DNA from: Eucommia ulmoides
Lineage: Eukaryota; Streptophyta; Magnoliopsida; Garryales; Eucommiaceae
Length of the DNA: 64,000 bases
Direction: 5' to 3'
NCBI GenBank assembly: GCA_016647705.1
Contig: CM028327.1
Span: 6,953,726 to 7,017,725 of the forward strand
Part shown: in pieces, positions 10,961 to 22,500 of the stretch
How positions within the stretch are numbered: the stretch's first letter is position 1
Layout of the letters: every line of letters starts with the position of its first letter
The notes under the pieces: model-generated
What the model was told of the DNA's origin: nothing
Database searches by the model: none
What the model saw: the letters and a program-made list of their open reading frames with translations, nothing else
Program-made: the position numbers and the translations under genes

Positions 10961-13900
10961 TGTAAGCCCAGATAAGGCAAAAAATGTACGCATACCACTC
11001 TACTACATACAATCCCATCACGTTGATAATTCTTCTCCAAAGCAAATGCTTACTCACACGCTAGAGGTTCTTCGCGGGGATCCACCCCCGCGGGAATGCG
11101 GAATTTGTATAGGATCCTCAGGGAGCAAGGAGCAGAGGATTGCGGGGATAAAATCATAAATTTACTGTGTTACCATTTCCAGGTAACATCAAACCCAATT
11201 AGTTTTTTTTTGCGCCGATTACTCCTACTGGCATTTCATGGAGTAATTTACTCCTATTAATGAATCAGTACCTTCTATACACATTGTCAACCCTAAATAC
11301 GCAGAACAAAATATGGTAATAAACTATCAATGAATGTAAAAATAAAACGTATAATTTCTCCCAATTGTAATTGTTGTTCAATGATTTTTTTCACACTACA
11401 ATGATCTATAAATCATGATCTTCAACATGAGATATTAATTTTTTTTTTTAGTTTTAGATTAGGATGCATGTGAATGTTATATATACCAGTAACTGTGATG
11501 TTAATATTATATATAACATCACTATAATTTGTATGCCCCCAATTATACTCAATAGCTCTCTTATTGATTTGCTATTTCACCACCAAGGCATCTTGAAAGT
11601 AAATCGTATTTTATGAATATGATATCTATCTTGTGTGATGTATGGAATATATGCCAAATGTGGGGTGTCAGAGTATTTATATTGATCGGTCATGTCATAT
11701 AGGTCCGAGTTGGACATCCAATTGCTTCGATTTGAATCATCCAGAAAATACCTTATATATCAAATATATAAATAAAAAAAAATAAAAAAAATCAATCTCA
11801 TTGCAATAAAAATAACATCAATTAATGTTGATAATAGCACAAATTATATGAATGCGTTGAATTGAACATGACTTACTGATAAAAGTGATTTAGATGTTGA
11901 ATGTAACACTTAATTGTGTTTGGATAATATATAAAATCGTGTTAGATGTAACACAAATGTAAAAACTGAAAATTGTGAAAATATCATGTTCAATGTAATA
12001 TGAATGTACGCATCTGAATCAAATGAAAAAAATAGTGAATGTTATATCATTTTGAAGATTTTATTTAGACGAATCTTGATATATAATTAGATCATGACAA
12101 AAATGTGTACAACAATATTTATTTTGATTTTAATAAAAAAAAAAAAAGTTGTGAAACTGTTAAATATAGAAAATTCCAATCTAGTGAATCTCGTAAGGCA
12201 AATTTGTCATGTAATTTCTGTATTTTTTAATTTGAGATTGGACGATTCAAACAATCTGTACATTGAGATTGTTTGGTTCATTTTCAAAACAGTTGGAATT
12301 AATTGATAATTTTATACTTAAATTGGGATCACCCGCTAATTTTCTAAAAACATATCAATATGAAATAAATACGAATTGAATTCAAATATGAATATGAATA
12401 TGAATATTTAATATAATTTTTTTATTCATTTTAGATTTAATTTATGGAAATTTATATTAACTCAAAATCCAATGGCTTAGACAAAAAATAATTGATGGGT
12501 TTAATTTAAAAAATTAAATATAATTTTTAAATATAAATATGTAAAATTATATTTTAGAAAAAAATTAAAATTAATAAAAGAATAAAAAAAAAATCAATTA
12601 AAAACCTATTTAGTTTGCAGTCTGATAAATTTTATGTATATTTAATATTTTTTTAATGGAAAAAAATTTATCTGATTTGATTTTAAAATAGATTTTTCGA
12701 GTGAGTAACTAAAAAATAATCAATTTGGAAACTCAAATATGAATCTAATTAAATTTTTTTTTTTTAAAAAAAATATTTTAAAATTTTAAAGATTTCATGC
12801 CGACATCTAACCTATCATCTATATAATAAATCAGATCTAAATGATTTTCATAAAAATAGATCGACTGAGTAATTATATGAAATTTTGTTTTTTAATGAGT
12901 TGTGTTTTTTTTTTCGTTTTTTCTTTTTTGGGTTTTAAAGAAGCACTTGAGAAGACCTATAAATGGGAAAATAATTAAGGTTTGTCTCCTAGAAAGACCT
13001 CTAATTATTATTGTCATGCATAGATGCATCTACAACATAATTATGTCTATATGTTTCTTTAACCTACCAAGTGAATTATTTTTGGTTACATTTTCCAATT
13101 TTGAACTTCTTTTTCTAATTATTGCTTTCTCTTTTTTTTAAAAAAAAAAATTACTTTTCCTTTTTTTTTTTTTACAAAAATAAAATAAAAAATATGGGTT
13201 CTTTCTATCATTAATTTAAATTATTAAATTATCTTTAAAATAAATTATTTGTTATTTTTTTATCCCTCTTTTTTCTCCTTTGTTTTTCTTTGTTTTTCAT
13301 ACGCGTGAATCAGTTTATTTAATTCTTGAGTTAACATCAATTAGTTGTTTCATTCATTTTTCAATTAATATTAACTAAATGTTAAATTCATACCGTTAAT
13401 ATCAACCAGAATTGATAATTTAATTTTTTATTTTTTTATTTTTTTTTATTTTTTATACAACATAGATTTTTTAAGAAATCTACACTTTAACTATACTTAG
13501 TGGGTTGGGGATTTGAACACTAAACCTCCTACTTGAAAAGTTCACTTAAAATCTCACTCTCTCAAATATTTTTACTAAAAAAAAAAAAATTTGCTCAGCA
13601 TTCTTTACATTAACATACAAGATAGTTGATATCACGAAAATGTTCCTTTATTAACAGATTCCATCCAAAAAATTTATCAGAATTTTCGATTTGACCAAAT
13701 TTAAACTTTAAGATCAAATGTGTTATATTAGAAATGTCAAGGTCTGTTTAAATATCCATCCCAAATAAAAATATACATAAAATTTCCTAAATAAATTTAA
13801 TTATCAAAATTCTAATTAGTAAATAGTGTGAAAAGCTCTATTGGCACTTCAAAAAATGGTTGCTTCCACTCCCATTCATTTAGAGCATGTCAAACCCACA

Positions 13901-14361
13901 TAGGCATTTACATTAGTTAAAACACTATTTGGAATTGTACCCCAATCATGTTAGTCAAATAAATTAACAGTTAAGGGGCCTTTGCAAGATCAGAAGTTCG
14001 AGCTTACAAAAAAACACTTGTTGGGAGGAACAGTCACGCACTCCGAACGAGATAGTCTTTCACCCTGTGTGAGTAAGGGACACTCGTGGGTAATACCAAA
14101 AATAAATAAATTACCTACTGGGTTATAGCAGATAATATTGATGTTGAGTAGACAAATTGATTGTTAAATGTTCCCAATAATTTTTAGTTAGCCCCTCTAC
14201 CTTAGATAGAAATGACTCCTGAGATGGCTATTAGATAAAATAACTAGAGTGATAGCTCTTAGTTAGAGCTTAAATTTTTAAATTTAGTTAGTTAAAATGA
14301 TAGTTATACTATTTCACTCACAAAATGATGACCAGTGAGTTAGAGTTACTCAGGTCGGTTA
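10961..14361. other. Long AT-rich intergenic region
   Basis: No coding region is supported. A GC-richer patch with a GGGGATCCACCCCCGCGGG palindromic stretch lies at about 11,070-11,100. At 13,975-14,100 there is a segment with a tRNA-like B-box (agttcgagctt), possibly an eroded SINE. The remainder is AT-rich sequence with long A and T homopolymers and looks like old non-coding DNA. The end of this region should contain the distal promoter of the decarboxylase gene. Confidence 0.4.
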
Positions 14362-14439
14362 TTTGGAGTGCAGATGGACATATAAGAGTGCCAAAAGCAA
14401 TTTGGAGTGCAGATGGACATATAAGAGTGCCAAAAGCAA
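14362..14439 (+). repeat. 39-bp direct repeat (x2) upstream of the decarboxylase gene
   Basis: Two adjacent, identical 39-bp copies (14362-14400 and 14401-14439) begin tttggagtgcag and end gccaaaagcaa. They lie about 240 bp upstream of the predicted TATA box, so they duplicate part of the proximal promoter. No function is known to me. Confidence 0.9.
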
Positions 14440-14621
14440 TTCATTACAGAGGAGAGAGAGAAGAAGAAGAAGAAAAGTAGGCGTGAGAGCATAAATTGGG
14501 ATTTCATGTTGTTGTCGTAAGAAAGATCTCTCAAACACAAAAATGGCCATCATCTTGTGTTCATTATGCCTGCAATCATCATTCTTGGTTGCCTCACCCG
14601 CATGCCCCCCCCACCCCCACT

Positions 14622-14684
14622 CTCTCTCCTCCCTCTCTCTCTCTCTCTCTCTACATTTCTCCCCATTTTCTCTCTCTATATATA
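14622..14684 (+). promoter_or_regulatory. CT-rich patch and TATA box of the decarboxylase gene
   Basis: A (CT)n-rich stretch (about 14,622-14,652) is followed by ctctcTATATATAcac at 14,677-14,684. This would place the transcription start near 14,710 and give a 5' leader of about 100 nt. Pyrimidine-rich patches near the start are common in plant promoters. The start site itself is inferred. Confidence 0.55.
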
Positions 14685-14809
14685 CACTCTCCCCTGTTCA
14701 GCTCATCCCACCTCTCTCTATCTCTCTCTCTTACCCATTTCTCCTCGACTCAATTTAGCCCATTTCACTTGTTCCTTACAAGCTTTCTCTCTCCTCTGTT
14801 TTTTCATCA

Positions 14810-15817
14810 ATGGCGGTTTCTGGGTTCGAAGGGTTCGAGAAGCGCCTGGAACTTCACTTTTCCGGCGATGATCCGGTGTTCGGAATCGGTCTCCGGCAGC
14901 TGGAGTTCGAGTCGCTGGAGGAAATACTCCATGAGGTACAGTGCACCGTAGTGTCGGCGCTCGGAAACCAGCACTTCGATTCCTACGTCTTGTCGGAGTC
15001 GAGTCTGTTCGTTTATCCGACGAAGATCATCATCAAGACCTGTGGGACAACCCAGTTGTTGAAATCCGTCCGGCCGTTGATTCGGTTCGCCGGTCGTGTG
15101 GGTCTCACTTTGTGCGGGTGTCGGTACACCCGCGGCAGCTTCATCTTCCCCGAAGCGCAGCCCTACCCGCATTCGAGTTTCCGGGAAGAAATCGTTTATT
15201 TGGAGGAGAATTTGCCGAGAAATCTCTGTTACCGGAAGGCTTCCGTGATGAATTCCAAGGTTTCTACTCATTCGTGGCATGTTTTCTCGGCCTGCGACGG
15301 GACTTTCCCTCCGGACGATTTGTTCACCGTTGAAATCTGCATGACGGAGCTCGACCCTGTTTTGGCCCGGAAGTTTTTCCGGCGACCAAATGATGGGAAA
15401 TCAGGGGACGCCGCCGGGAAAGAGATGACGGAGATAACGGGTATTGGTGAAATCAATCCCAACGCGATTGTATGCGATTTTGCTTTCGACCCATGTGGGT
15501 ACTCCATGAATAGCATCGACGGCGACCGGTACTCGACGATCCACGTCACGCCGGAGGACGGGTTCAGCTACGCGAGCTTCGAGTGCGTCGGATCTGTCTA
15601 CGACGGCAGCGACATAGGTGCGATGCTGAAGAAAGCGGTGCAGGTTTTCCGGCCGGCCAAGGTGTCTGTATCGACGACTTGTGCAGGCGGCGAAGTGTGG
15701 AGGCGGGTGGCGGGCGCGCTCGAGCCGCTGGGGTTGAAGTGCCGGAGTGTCATGATGGATGAGTTTCCGGCGGCCGGAGGTGTCGTTTTCCAAATGTTTA
15801 CGAGTCGCCGGAAATAG
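14810..15817 (+). CDS. SAMDC4: S-adenosylmethionine decarboxylase proenzyme, BUD2/SAMDC4 type
   Basis: Intronless gene for a 335-residue proenzyme, close to the usual 340-370 of plant AdoMetDC. The enzyme decarboxylates S-adenosylmethionine to give the aminopropyl donor for spermidine, spermine and thermospermine, in the cytosol. The self-cleavage site is clear: YVLSESSLFVYP at residues 59-70, cleaving between E63 and S64, with S64 becoming the pyruvoyl group. C78 in KTCGTT matches the conserved active-site cysteine. DPCGYSMN and GDRYSTIHVTPEDGFSYASF near residues 226-256 are conserved; the latter is the plant PEST-like region. The start MAVSGFEGFEKRLEL matches the known family N-terminus and, from memory, is closest to Arabidopsis BUD2, whose loss alters branching. 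The coding part is much richer in GC than its surroundings. The conserved peptide uORF of the SAMDC1-3 type is not seen in the short leader, so spermine-dependent uORF control is probably absent. Assignment to the enzyme is very sure; orthology to BUD2 is likely. Confidence 0.96.
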   Translation: MAVSGFEGFEKRLELHFSGDDPVFGIGLRQLEFESLEEILHEVQCTVVSALGNQHFDSYVLSESSLFVYPTKIIIKTCGTTQLLKSVRPLIRFAGRVGLTLCGCRYTRGSFIFPEAQPYPHSSFREEIVYLEENLPRNLCYRKASVMNSKVSTHSWHVFSACDGTFPPDDLFTVEICMTELDPVLARKFFRRPNDGKSGDAAGKEMTEITGIGEINPNAIVCDFAFDPCGYSMNSIDGDRYSTIHVTPEDGFSYASFECVGSVYDGSDIGAMLKKAVQVFRPAKVSVSTTCAGGEVWRRVAGALEPLGLKCRSVMMDEFPAAGGVVFQMFTSRRK

Positions 15818-16505
15818 GCCGGGCAAAAATTAAAAAAAAAATTCCTATGATAGTGATGGTACGGCGGCGGCGGTTGATCCACCAATGGCGGAGGGGAGAG
15901 AGAGTTAGGGGTTTAGGGGTTTAGTTGAAAATTATTTTTAGATGGGGGGTTGTAATGTAATTTTTGGATGATGATCAAATGTGGGGTTGACTTCTTTTTT
16001 TATTTTTTTTTAATTTTTTTTTTATTTTTTACCCATTGGGAAAAAAGGAAAAAAAAAAGAAAAAAAAAATGGAGTGTGGAATTTGTTGATGATAATGCAC
16101 CCCACTTTGTGTTGTTCATGCCTATATGATTTTGAAGTTTAGTTGTCGTAGTAATAGTGGGTTGGGGCATGTTGATGATGAGATTAAAGAAAAAACTTTT
16201 GTGTTTAATCTAGAAATTTGTTTTCAACTTTTGAAAAGAGTACATTAATCTTTTCAGTTCATATAGTAGATGCGCTACAGTAAATTTTTTTAAAAATCCA
16301 AAATTAGTTTTGCACTACTACCGAACAAAAAATGGTATTCTAATAAGCGCATACTGGATATGAAGCGACACTACTGATGTTGTATTATATAACATTTATA
16401 GCGTATAATAACTTTAAACTTTTAGCAAAACTATTTGACTTCCCAAAAAATTATTGTATAGAGTATATTAGATGAATAGTTAATTGTAAAATTTCGAGTC
16501 ATGCC
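15818..16505 (+). other. 3' flank of the decarboxylase gene, AT-rich
   Basis: This contains the presumed 3' UTR. Several poly-A and poly-T tracts (about 15,990-16,070) prevent confident choice of a polyadenylation signal. From about 16,200 the sequence resembles the AT-rich repeat seen near 6,640 and 43,830. No gene. Confidence 0.4.
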
Positions 16506-17869
16506 TAGAGGTGTAAACGAATCAAGTCGTTCATGAACTATTTGAGTTTGGCTCGATAATAACTCGTTCGGAACTTGTTCATTTAATACATGAACCAAAC
16601 TCAAACTTTTAATTAAATTCGCTTATTAAATAAACAAACATCATATATTTAAACTCGGTTTGTTAATATTCGTGAACAACTCGAATAATATAAATTTTAA
16701 ATATTTTGCTATATTTTAGTGTGAAAAAAATAGTAACTAATATAATCTTACATATTCAATCGTTCTAGAGATCAATTCAGTTAAATAAAATTTTATAAAT
16801 ATCTACTTAACATATTTAATTATTATAATAGACTAATTTTTTTGTATATCTACATTAATTTTTTATAATTTTTATATTTTGATTCCCTCGTAAATTAAAT
16901 ATTTATATTTTTTATATAAATTTTCAAAAAACAATTATAAATAGCTAATTTTATTTAACAAATATGTTATATGTATAGTTGTTAAGTATTAAAATTTAAT
17001 TAATAAGTAATTTTTTTTAATAATAATAATAATAAAAAAAAAAAAAAAGCTTACGAACAGTTTGATTAAACAAATCAAACTTGGACATATGGTTCCAGGG
17101 TTAACTCGAATTCAACTTGAACTCAAATAGTATAAAAAATAAATAAAGCAAGTTTGAACACTTAGGTGGCGTTTGGTAACCGTTTCTGTTTCAATTCCAG
17201 CAGTGGGATGGGAATGGGATGGGATGGGATGGGAATTTTATTTATTTTTTTAGAGTAGAATTGCGTTTGGTAACGATAATTTTTTTTTTGTTTTGGGAAG
17301 GGAATTGTGTTTGGTAACGATTTTATCCTAAAATCCCTTCTTTTTTTTTTTTTTTTTTTCTCTTTTCAGTTTTGGCCGGCCGGCGGTGGCGCCGTCGCCG
17401 GCCGGCCGGAAACGGCCGGCGACGGTTCTCCGACGTCGGAGACGGCGGTGCCCCGCCGGCGACTGCCGGAAGTGGCCGGAAAAATTCCGGCCGGACGGTG
17501 ACCGGCGACGGTCGCCGGACGGTGACCGGCGACGGTCGCCGGACGGTGACCGCCGGCGGCGGCGGACGGTGACCGGCGACGGTCGCCGGAGATGACCGGC
17601 GGCGGACGGTGGCCGGCCGGTAGGTGAATAGTGATCATGGGTTTTGGGAATGGAATGGAAATAATGAGAAACAACTTTTTTTTGTTTCTCATTTCTTAAG
17701 AAAAAAGTGGGCACAATTCTCAAATGGGAATGAAATGGAAACGGAAACAAAAATTACCAAACGCTATTCCCAAACAGAATTCCCAAAAATCTGGGAACGG
17801 AATGGGATGGAAATGATTACCAAACGGGGCCTTAATAATCAACTCGGCTCGACTTATTTACAGTCTCAA
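16506..17869. mobile_element. hAT-like element, interrupted by a Tourist-like MITE
   Basis: The left end TAGAGGTGTAAACGAATC and the inverted right end (gacttatttacagtctcaa) match approximately. The flanks TCATGCC and TTATGCC look like an imperfect 8-bp target duplication. The interior is AT-rich with phrases such as 'aactcgttcggaactt' and 'ttgaactcaaatag', as in the widespread plant repeats that begin GGTGTAAACGAG. The right end is separated from the body by the MITE at 17,165-17,831, which fixes the order of insertion. No transposase was seen. Confidence 0.65.
17165..17831. mobile_element. Tourist-like (PIF/Harbinger) MITE, GC-rich core subfamily
   Basis: The termini GGTGGCGTTTGGTAACCG and (inverted) CATTACCAAACGGGGCC-type sequence are flanked by the 3-bp duplication TTA (17162-17164 and 17832-17834). 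The core at about 17,380-17,620 is built from repeats of ccggcgacggtcgccgga and gccggcc words, giving a CpG-dense island in an AT-rich setting. ORFs on both strands across the core are artefacts of this repeat. Relatives lie at 39,270, 46,097 and 60,403. Confidence 0.9.
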
Positions 17870-17901
17870 TTATGCCAAAAAAAAAATCATATATATACTA
17901 T

Positions 17902-18886
17902 TGATGGAGATCTTCTTCCTTTCTGGGATGGGGATGGAGAGGTCCGGGATCAATCCACCTGACCTGGGATAGGCATAGTTGGAGTGACCCGGAATGGGAG
18001 TTAAGCGGTGAAGCAACCTGTGAGTCTTTCGATCCGTGGAGAGTCTTCTGACCGAAACGGGATGGGTCTGAGCAAGAATGAGCTTGGACGCCCTCCGGTT
18101 GGAGAAGAGGTGGGTCTGAGCTGAGCTGGACTGGGATGCCTTCGGGTCTTCTGATCCGCGGAGAGATGATTAGTTGGGATGGGCAGCACCTTAACACCTG
18201 CACAAAGGACTTACCGGGATGAACCTGGTGCGTCCCCTCCGGCGTGAAAATCAGCGCTCAGGGAAAAAATTTATAAATATGCTACTAAGAAGAGTAAGCA
18301 AATTTTGTGTACCTTTGGGCATTGGTATGCCCTCCTTTATATAGGCAATGAATTTGTTAGTTTAGGGGCTTAATCAAAGATTAGTGTCCCATCCCAGCAC
18401 GTTGCCAATGAGAGGGCGAGTAAGAAGCTTAATTTTGTGGGCCGGTACTTTTTGGGCCTCTTACTGAGGCCCATGACCAAGGATATTAGCAAGTGGAGAT
18501 GTGGCTTGACCCATGATCTAAGATACATTCTTCCTACTGCCCACGAGATGGGGAGTTCTATCCCCTACTCTTCCCGGATAGCCGGAGACGGGAAGGAGAG
18601 TGTTTTGTTGAGAAGCTTGTGGAGTCGATTTTCGAGATAGACAGAAACGGCTTGTGGAGAATGCCGAGATAGGGAGAGTTTTCTCCATTCCGACGGCGAC
18701 TAGACTGCTTTTTCTGGAGAATGTTGCTAGGAGAGTCCTGGAATGGCCGACATGGACTGAGGTGCGCCTCTTTTCGGCACAATCTTTACACTTTGTCTTT
18801 GACAGGAGTTGATCTTGGTGGAGAGTTGCCTGACACGTGAAGATTCTTCATTGGTTGCATAGCAATGTTCACTTTTACACTCATCA
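17902..18886 (-). mobile_element. Solo LTR (Ty3/gypsy-like), minus orientation
   Basis: Read on the minus strand the fossil starts TGATGAG and ends CATCA. It has a TATATAAAGG promoter motif (near 18,340), then 'tcacgccggagggga' and 'tttgtgcaggtgttaa'. The last two motifs also occur in order in the plus-strand LTR at 2,178-3,027, so they are probably the same family. The flanking (TA)n tract hides a clear target duplication. No internal region is visible. Confidence 0.6.
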
Positions 18887-19051
18887 ATATATATATATAC
18901 TACAATGAAATGGAAGTGGGAGGAGAGAGGAATAGAAAAAAAGAGGGTACCAAACAAAATTTAAAAAAGAGAACTAAACAAAATTAAAAATAGACAAGCA
19001 TCAACATAATGTCATAACCTACACGGATAAAATTATTGCTCCTCACAAGGA

Positions 19052-19345
19052 GCGATAGGACTAAACATAAATAAAACATCAGAATTCGGTACCAAAACTA
19101 CCATCAATCCTCTGTAAAAAGATGAGCGAGATCACTTCATAAACAACAAACCTAAACACAAATGAAACATCAGTATTGATCTTTCAGTACCAAAATTATT
19201 GTCAATCCTCTCGCAAAAATACGGGAGAACACATGATAAGCGACCGACCTAAACACAGATAAAACATCAGTATTGATCTTTCAGTACTAAAACTAGTACC
19301 GTCAATCCTCTCGTAAAAAGACGCGAGATCACATGATAAGATCAA
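19052..19345. repeat. Three ~95-bp tandem units downstream of the SAC3B-type gene
   Basis: Degenerate units each contain 'aaacatcag', 'taccaaaa', 'tcaatcctct' and 'gagatcac'-like words, at about 19,052-19,140, 19,150-19,235 and 19,247-19,345. They start within 200 bp beyond the stop codon of the SAC3B-type gene and may overlap its 3' UTR. Confidence 0.7.
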
Positions 19346-19524
19346 CACGTCCAGTACTGAAATTTTATCCCCTACCCAAAGAAAAAACCCAAGAATGATA
19401 CATCAATTACATGGGATTTTTTCCTCATCCTACAACTAAAGAACATACATTCTATCCATCTATTCTTCCCAATATTACATAATTACATCAAAAACAAAAT
19501 AAAATAAAATAAATAATCCCTATT

Positions 19525-22500
19525 TCAGAAATAAAAAGACAACTTCTCATCAATCATCTTCTGAACTAAATTACACTTCTCCAGCAATTCACTCAATCTA
19601 TCCCCTTCTTTTGCTGCCGCCGGCACTAATTCACCGCTCATTAAACCGTTATTTTCTATCAATATTTCATCGGTATCATCATCTTGAGTTGCTTCAACCT
19701 CATCACAACCATTCGCCAGTGGAGGATGAACACAAATTTCATCCCCCAAAGAACTCCCCGATTCGACGGAGTTATTATAGCAAACATCAACCATTTCATC
19801 TAGAGAAGGAGAAACCAAATAAACATTACCGTTATGCAGCTGCAGCCGTTGCTCCTCCTCCTCCTCCTCCTCCTCCAGAATGTATGCAGAGGAGAAGGGT
19901 TCGCTGGAAAACACCATCAGCCGCCAATTGAAAACTCGCCAGAAAATCATAACCCAATCAGGGACGATATAGTAATTTGAATCGTGAAGCTCGAGCTTAG
20001 AGCATCTCTGTGTCATTACATTCACTTCTTTTGTCGCTAATGAGAAATCCATCAATCGGATCGATTGAGACAAATAATTGATCAGACAGCTTTCGAGGTT
20101 TAATCTATGGGTTTCTATACCGTCACCAGTTTCAGAACCGTTTTTCAACCAAGAAATATCATCTGAAAACGAAGGAAGCATACATTGATTCATGGCAAAA
20201 AGGAGTGGTTCAATTTTTGAAACTGAGCTCCAACCAACCATTGGCAAGTTCCAACACAAACCCCTATTTGATTCCTCGAGCAAATCAACTTCCGGGCATG
20301 GCCAAGAACATGGATTAGCAGCAGCCGCTGAAGAAACCTCTTTTATTGATCGATCCAAGACCTCGTTAAAAGCCGATATACAGTCATCGGGGCCCACCTG
20401 GTAAGAACTCGATTTCTCGAGCATTTCCAATGAAGGATTCAAATGGGAGAGAATCAAGTCGCGGGTTTTTACATAACGAATCTTGGGTTGTGGCGGTGAC
20501 TCACTCGCCAGCCACTGAAGTCCCTCGCGTAATTTCTCATCGCTGAAAAACACTTCCGAATCTTCCTTTTGCTGATTTTCGACAAGTGAAATAACCATAA
20601 ATTTACTGACCCGTGATTTATCAAACTCGAACAGATCCAATTTTTCAGCTATGGTTGAAGTATCTGAATTGTTACCCTTGTTTGAGCCGGTTAAGATCAA
20701 AAGAGGCAAGTTTGAACCAGAGGGCAATGACATCAGCAGGTTATGGAGTTTGTTCTTTTGAAGCTCAAAGGGAATATATTCAGATAAAACAAATAAAACC
20801 GCACCTGCACCTGCCACTGCATCGTCCAGGTTACAGAATTTTGTATCCTTGATTATAGAAAGACAACACGACGTGTTGCCATCTGATTGGCGAACCCATT
20901 TCTTCCATATGGAGAGGCCAGGGTTTGAGATTATCAAATCTTGTTCGTCGGTTTCAGTGGGGGGGATGACCTTAGAAAGAAGCCACCGCGCGGCAGACAA
21001 ATGAGCGAATTGGCAGAGACTCTGTTTTTGTTTCAGCTCGTTCTCTGTTTGGGAACAGATGACGATTTTCCAGCAAAGGCATTCTGCATTAGGATTTCTT
21101 GTGCTAAGTTTATCTGCTATCACCTCTGAAACATTCAGCCTTGACCATGATTGTTTTTGGTTTTGATATCTCGCGCTCATAAGACGGTCAATGTCAAACT
21201 CATAAAATGTGCTTGGCGGCTTCATAAGAAGAAAAAAGAAAATGAGAAACCTATGTGTAACAAATGTGAACTGAGAATAAAGGAATTCATGGATGTGCAT
21301 CATTTTAGTTGTTGAAAAAGAGCTATGAGCTATTCAGAAAATTTGTCAAAAAGCAATTGCTAAAAAGAAAAACACACAATGAACGTTTGGTATTTATTCG
21401 CGTAGAAATGTTAAAAAACTATTAAATTACTAAAATAAACATCTATAATATTTATTTTTTCTAATGCTAACAAAAGTATAAAATATAAATTACATATAAA
21501 CTTAATATAAAATTTTGCAAATAAAAATTTTAAATATCATTGCTAAAATAAATAGATCTTGCAAATAAAAAATTTAAATATCATTAAATAAAATTAAAGT
21601 ATCATTAAATTTAATAAAAATAAAAATATCATTTCATAATAACAATTAAAAGTATCATTCTGGGCACTAAGCTGCCTTTTTTCAATAAAATATTTAAATA
21701 CCATTTCGTAAAACAAAAATAAGAGCACTCTTGTCATACCAAATATCAATAATTATAAAAGAACACACTTCTCCTTGCTTTAAAAAGCAACCTCACATTT
21801 GGCCCTTTAAAAAAGTTGATTACCGAACACATTATGTGGCCTTCTCCTCACTTCTCCTTTTGAAGTAACCCGGGAGAAAGGGAGAAAGGGGGGGGGAAGG
21901 AGGCTACGCCTTAGTTATTTTGTTTCAACTAATTCATTAACCCTTCTTGAACAAAGTAAGCACAACCATGAATTGCAATTAAGGGTAATGTGAGAGTGGA
22001 TCAAAGCATGAAAAAAGAAGTTCTTGGTGCTCCGGATCACAAGGAAAAAAAAAGGGAAAAATCAGAAAACATACTTGTTTGTAATGCTGAATTCGTGGGC
22101 CTAATGATAGAGAACTTAATGCAGCATTTGCTTCCAACTGTTTTTGCTCCCGTAGTTCCCGTTTCTTTTCAGAACGCCGCCTCCATAACCTAAACAAGAT
22201 GAATCTTAGAAAAGAAGGATAAAAATTAAAAAAAAAAAATTATAGCCAGACCAAGACAACAAGTTGCAACCTTATAATAAGTTTCAATTTTGCCTCAGCA
22301 ACTTCTTCGTCATACAAACTAGTCTCATCTTCATTAGTGTCCACTTCTGTATGGATATCTGTGTCTTCATCATCTTCCATGTCTTGAAAAGGCAGAGGTT
22401 TGGGCACCATATTTCCAGCAGCCGAATCTATTTCCGAACTAGGAGATCTCTCTTGCTCAACCGCTCTAGGCGACTCTGGCAATGCCGTTGCTTTAATCTC

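Noticed and set aside
13975-14100. Possible SINE near the decarboxylase promoter (agttcgagctt)
   Set aside because: Only one box-like motif is visible, with no target duplication or A-rich tail, so it is not supported enough to list as an element.
14496-14951. 151-codon ORF overlapping the 5' end of the decarboxylase gene
   Set aside because: The translation is low-complexity (CT-rich leader) and then out of frame with the real enzyme. It is not the conserved SAMDC uORF.
15401-15885. Minus-strand ORFs of about 95-141 codons
   Set aside because: They are shadows of the GC-rich decarboxylase coding sequence on the other strand.
17307-17750. ORFs of 60-140 codons on both strands rich in R, P, G
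   Set aside because: They lie over the CpG-rich tandem core of a MITE and are open in several frames only because of the composition. The same holds for 46,168-46,672 and 60,552-60,779.
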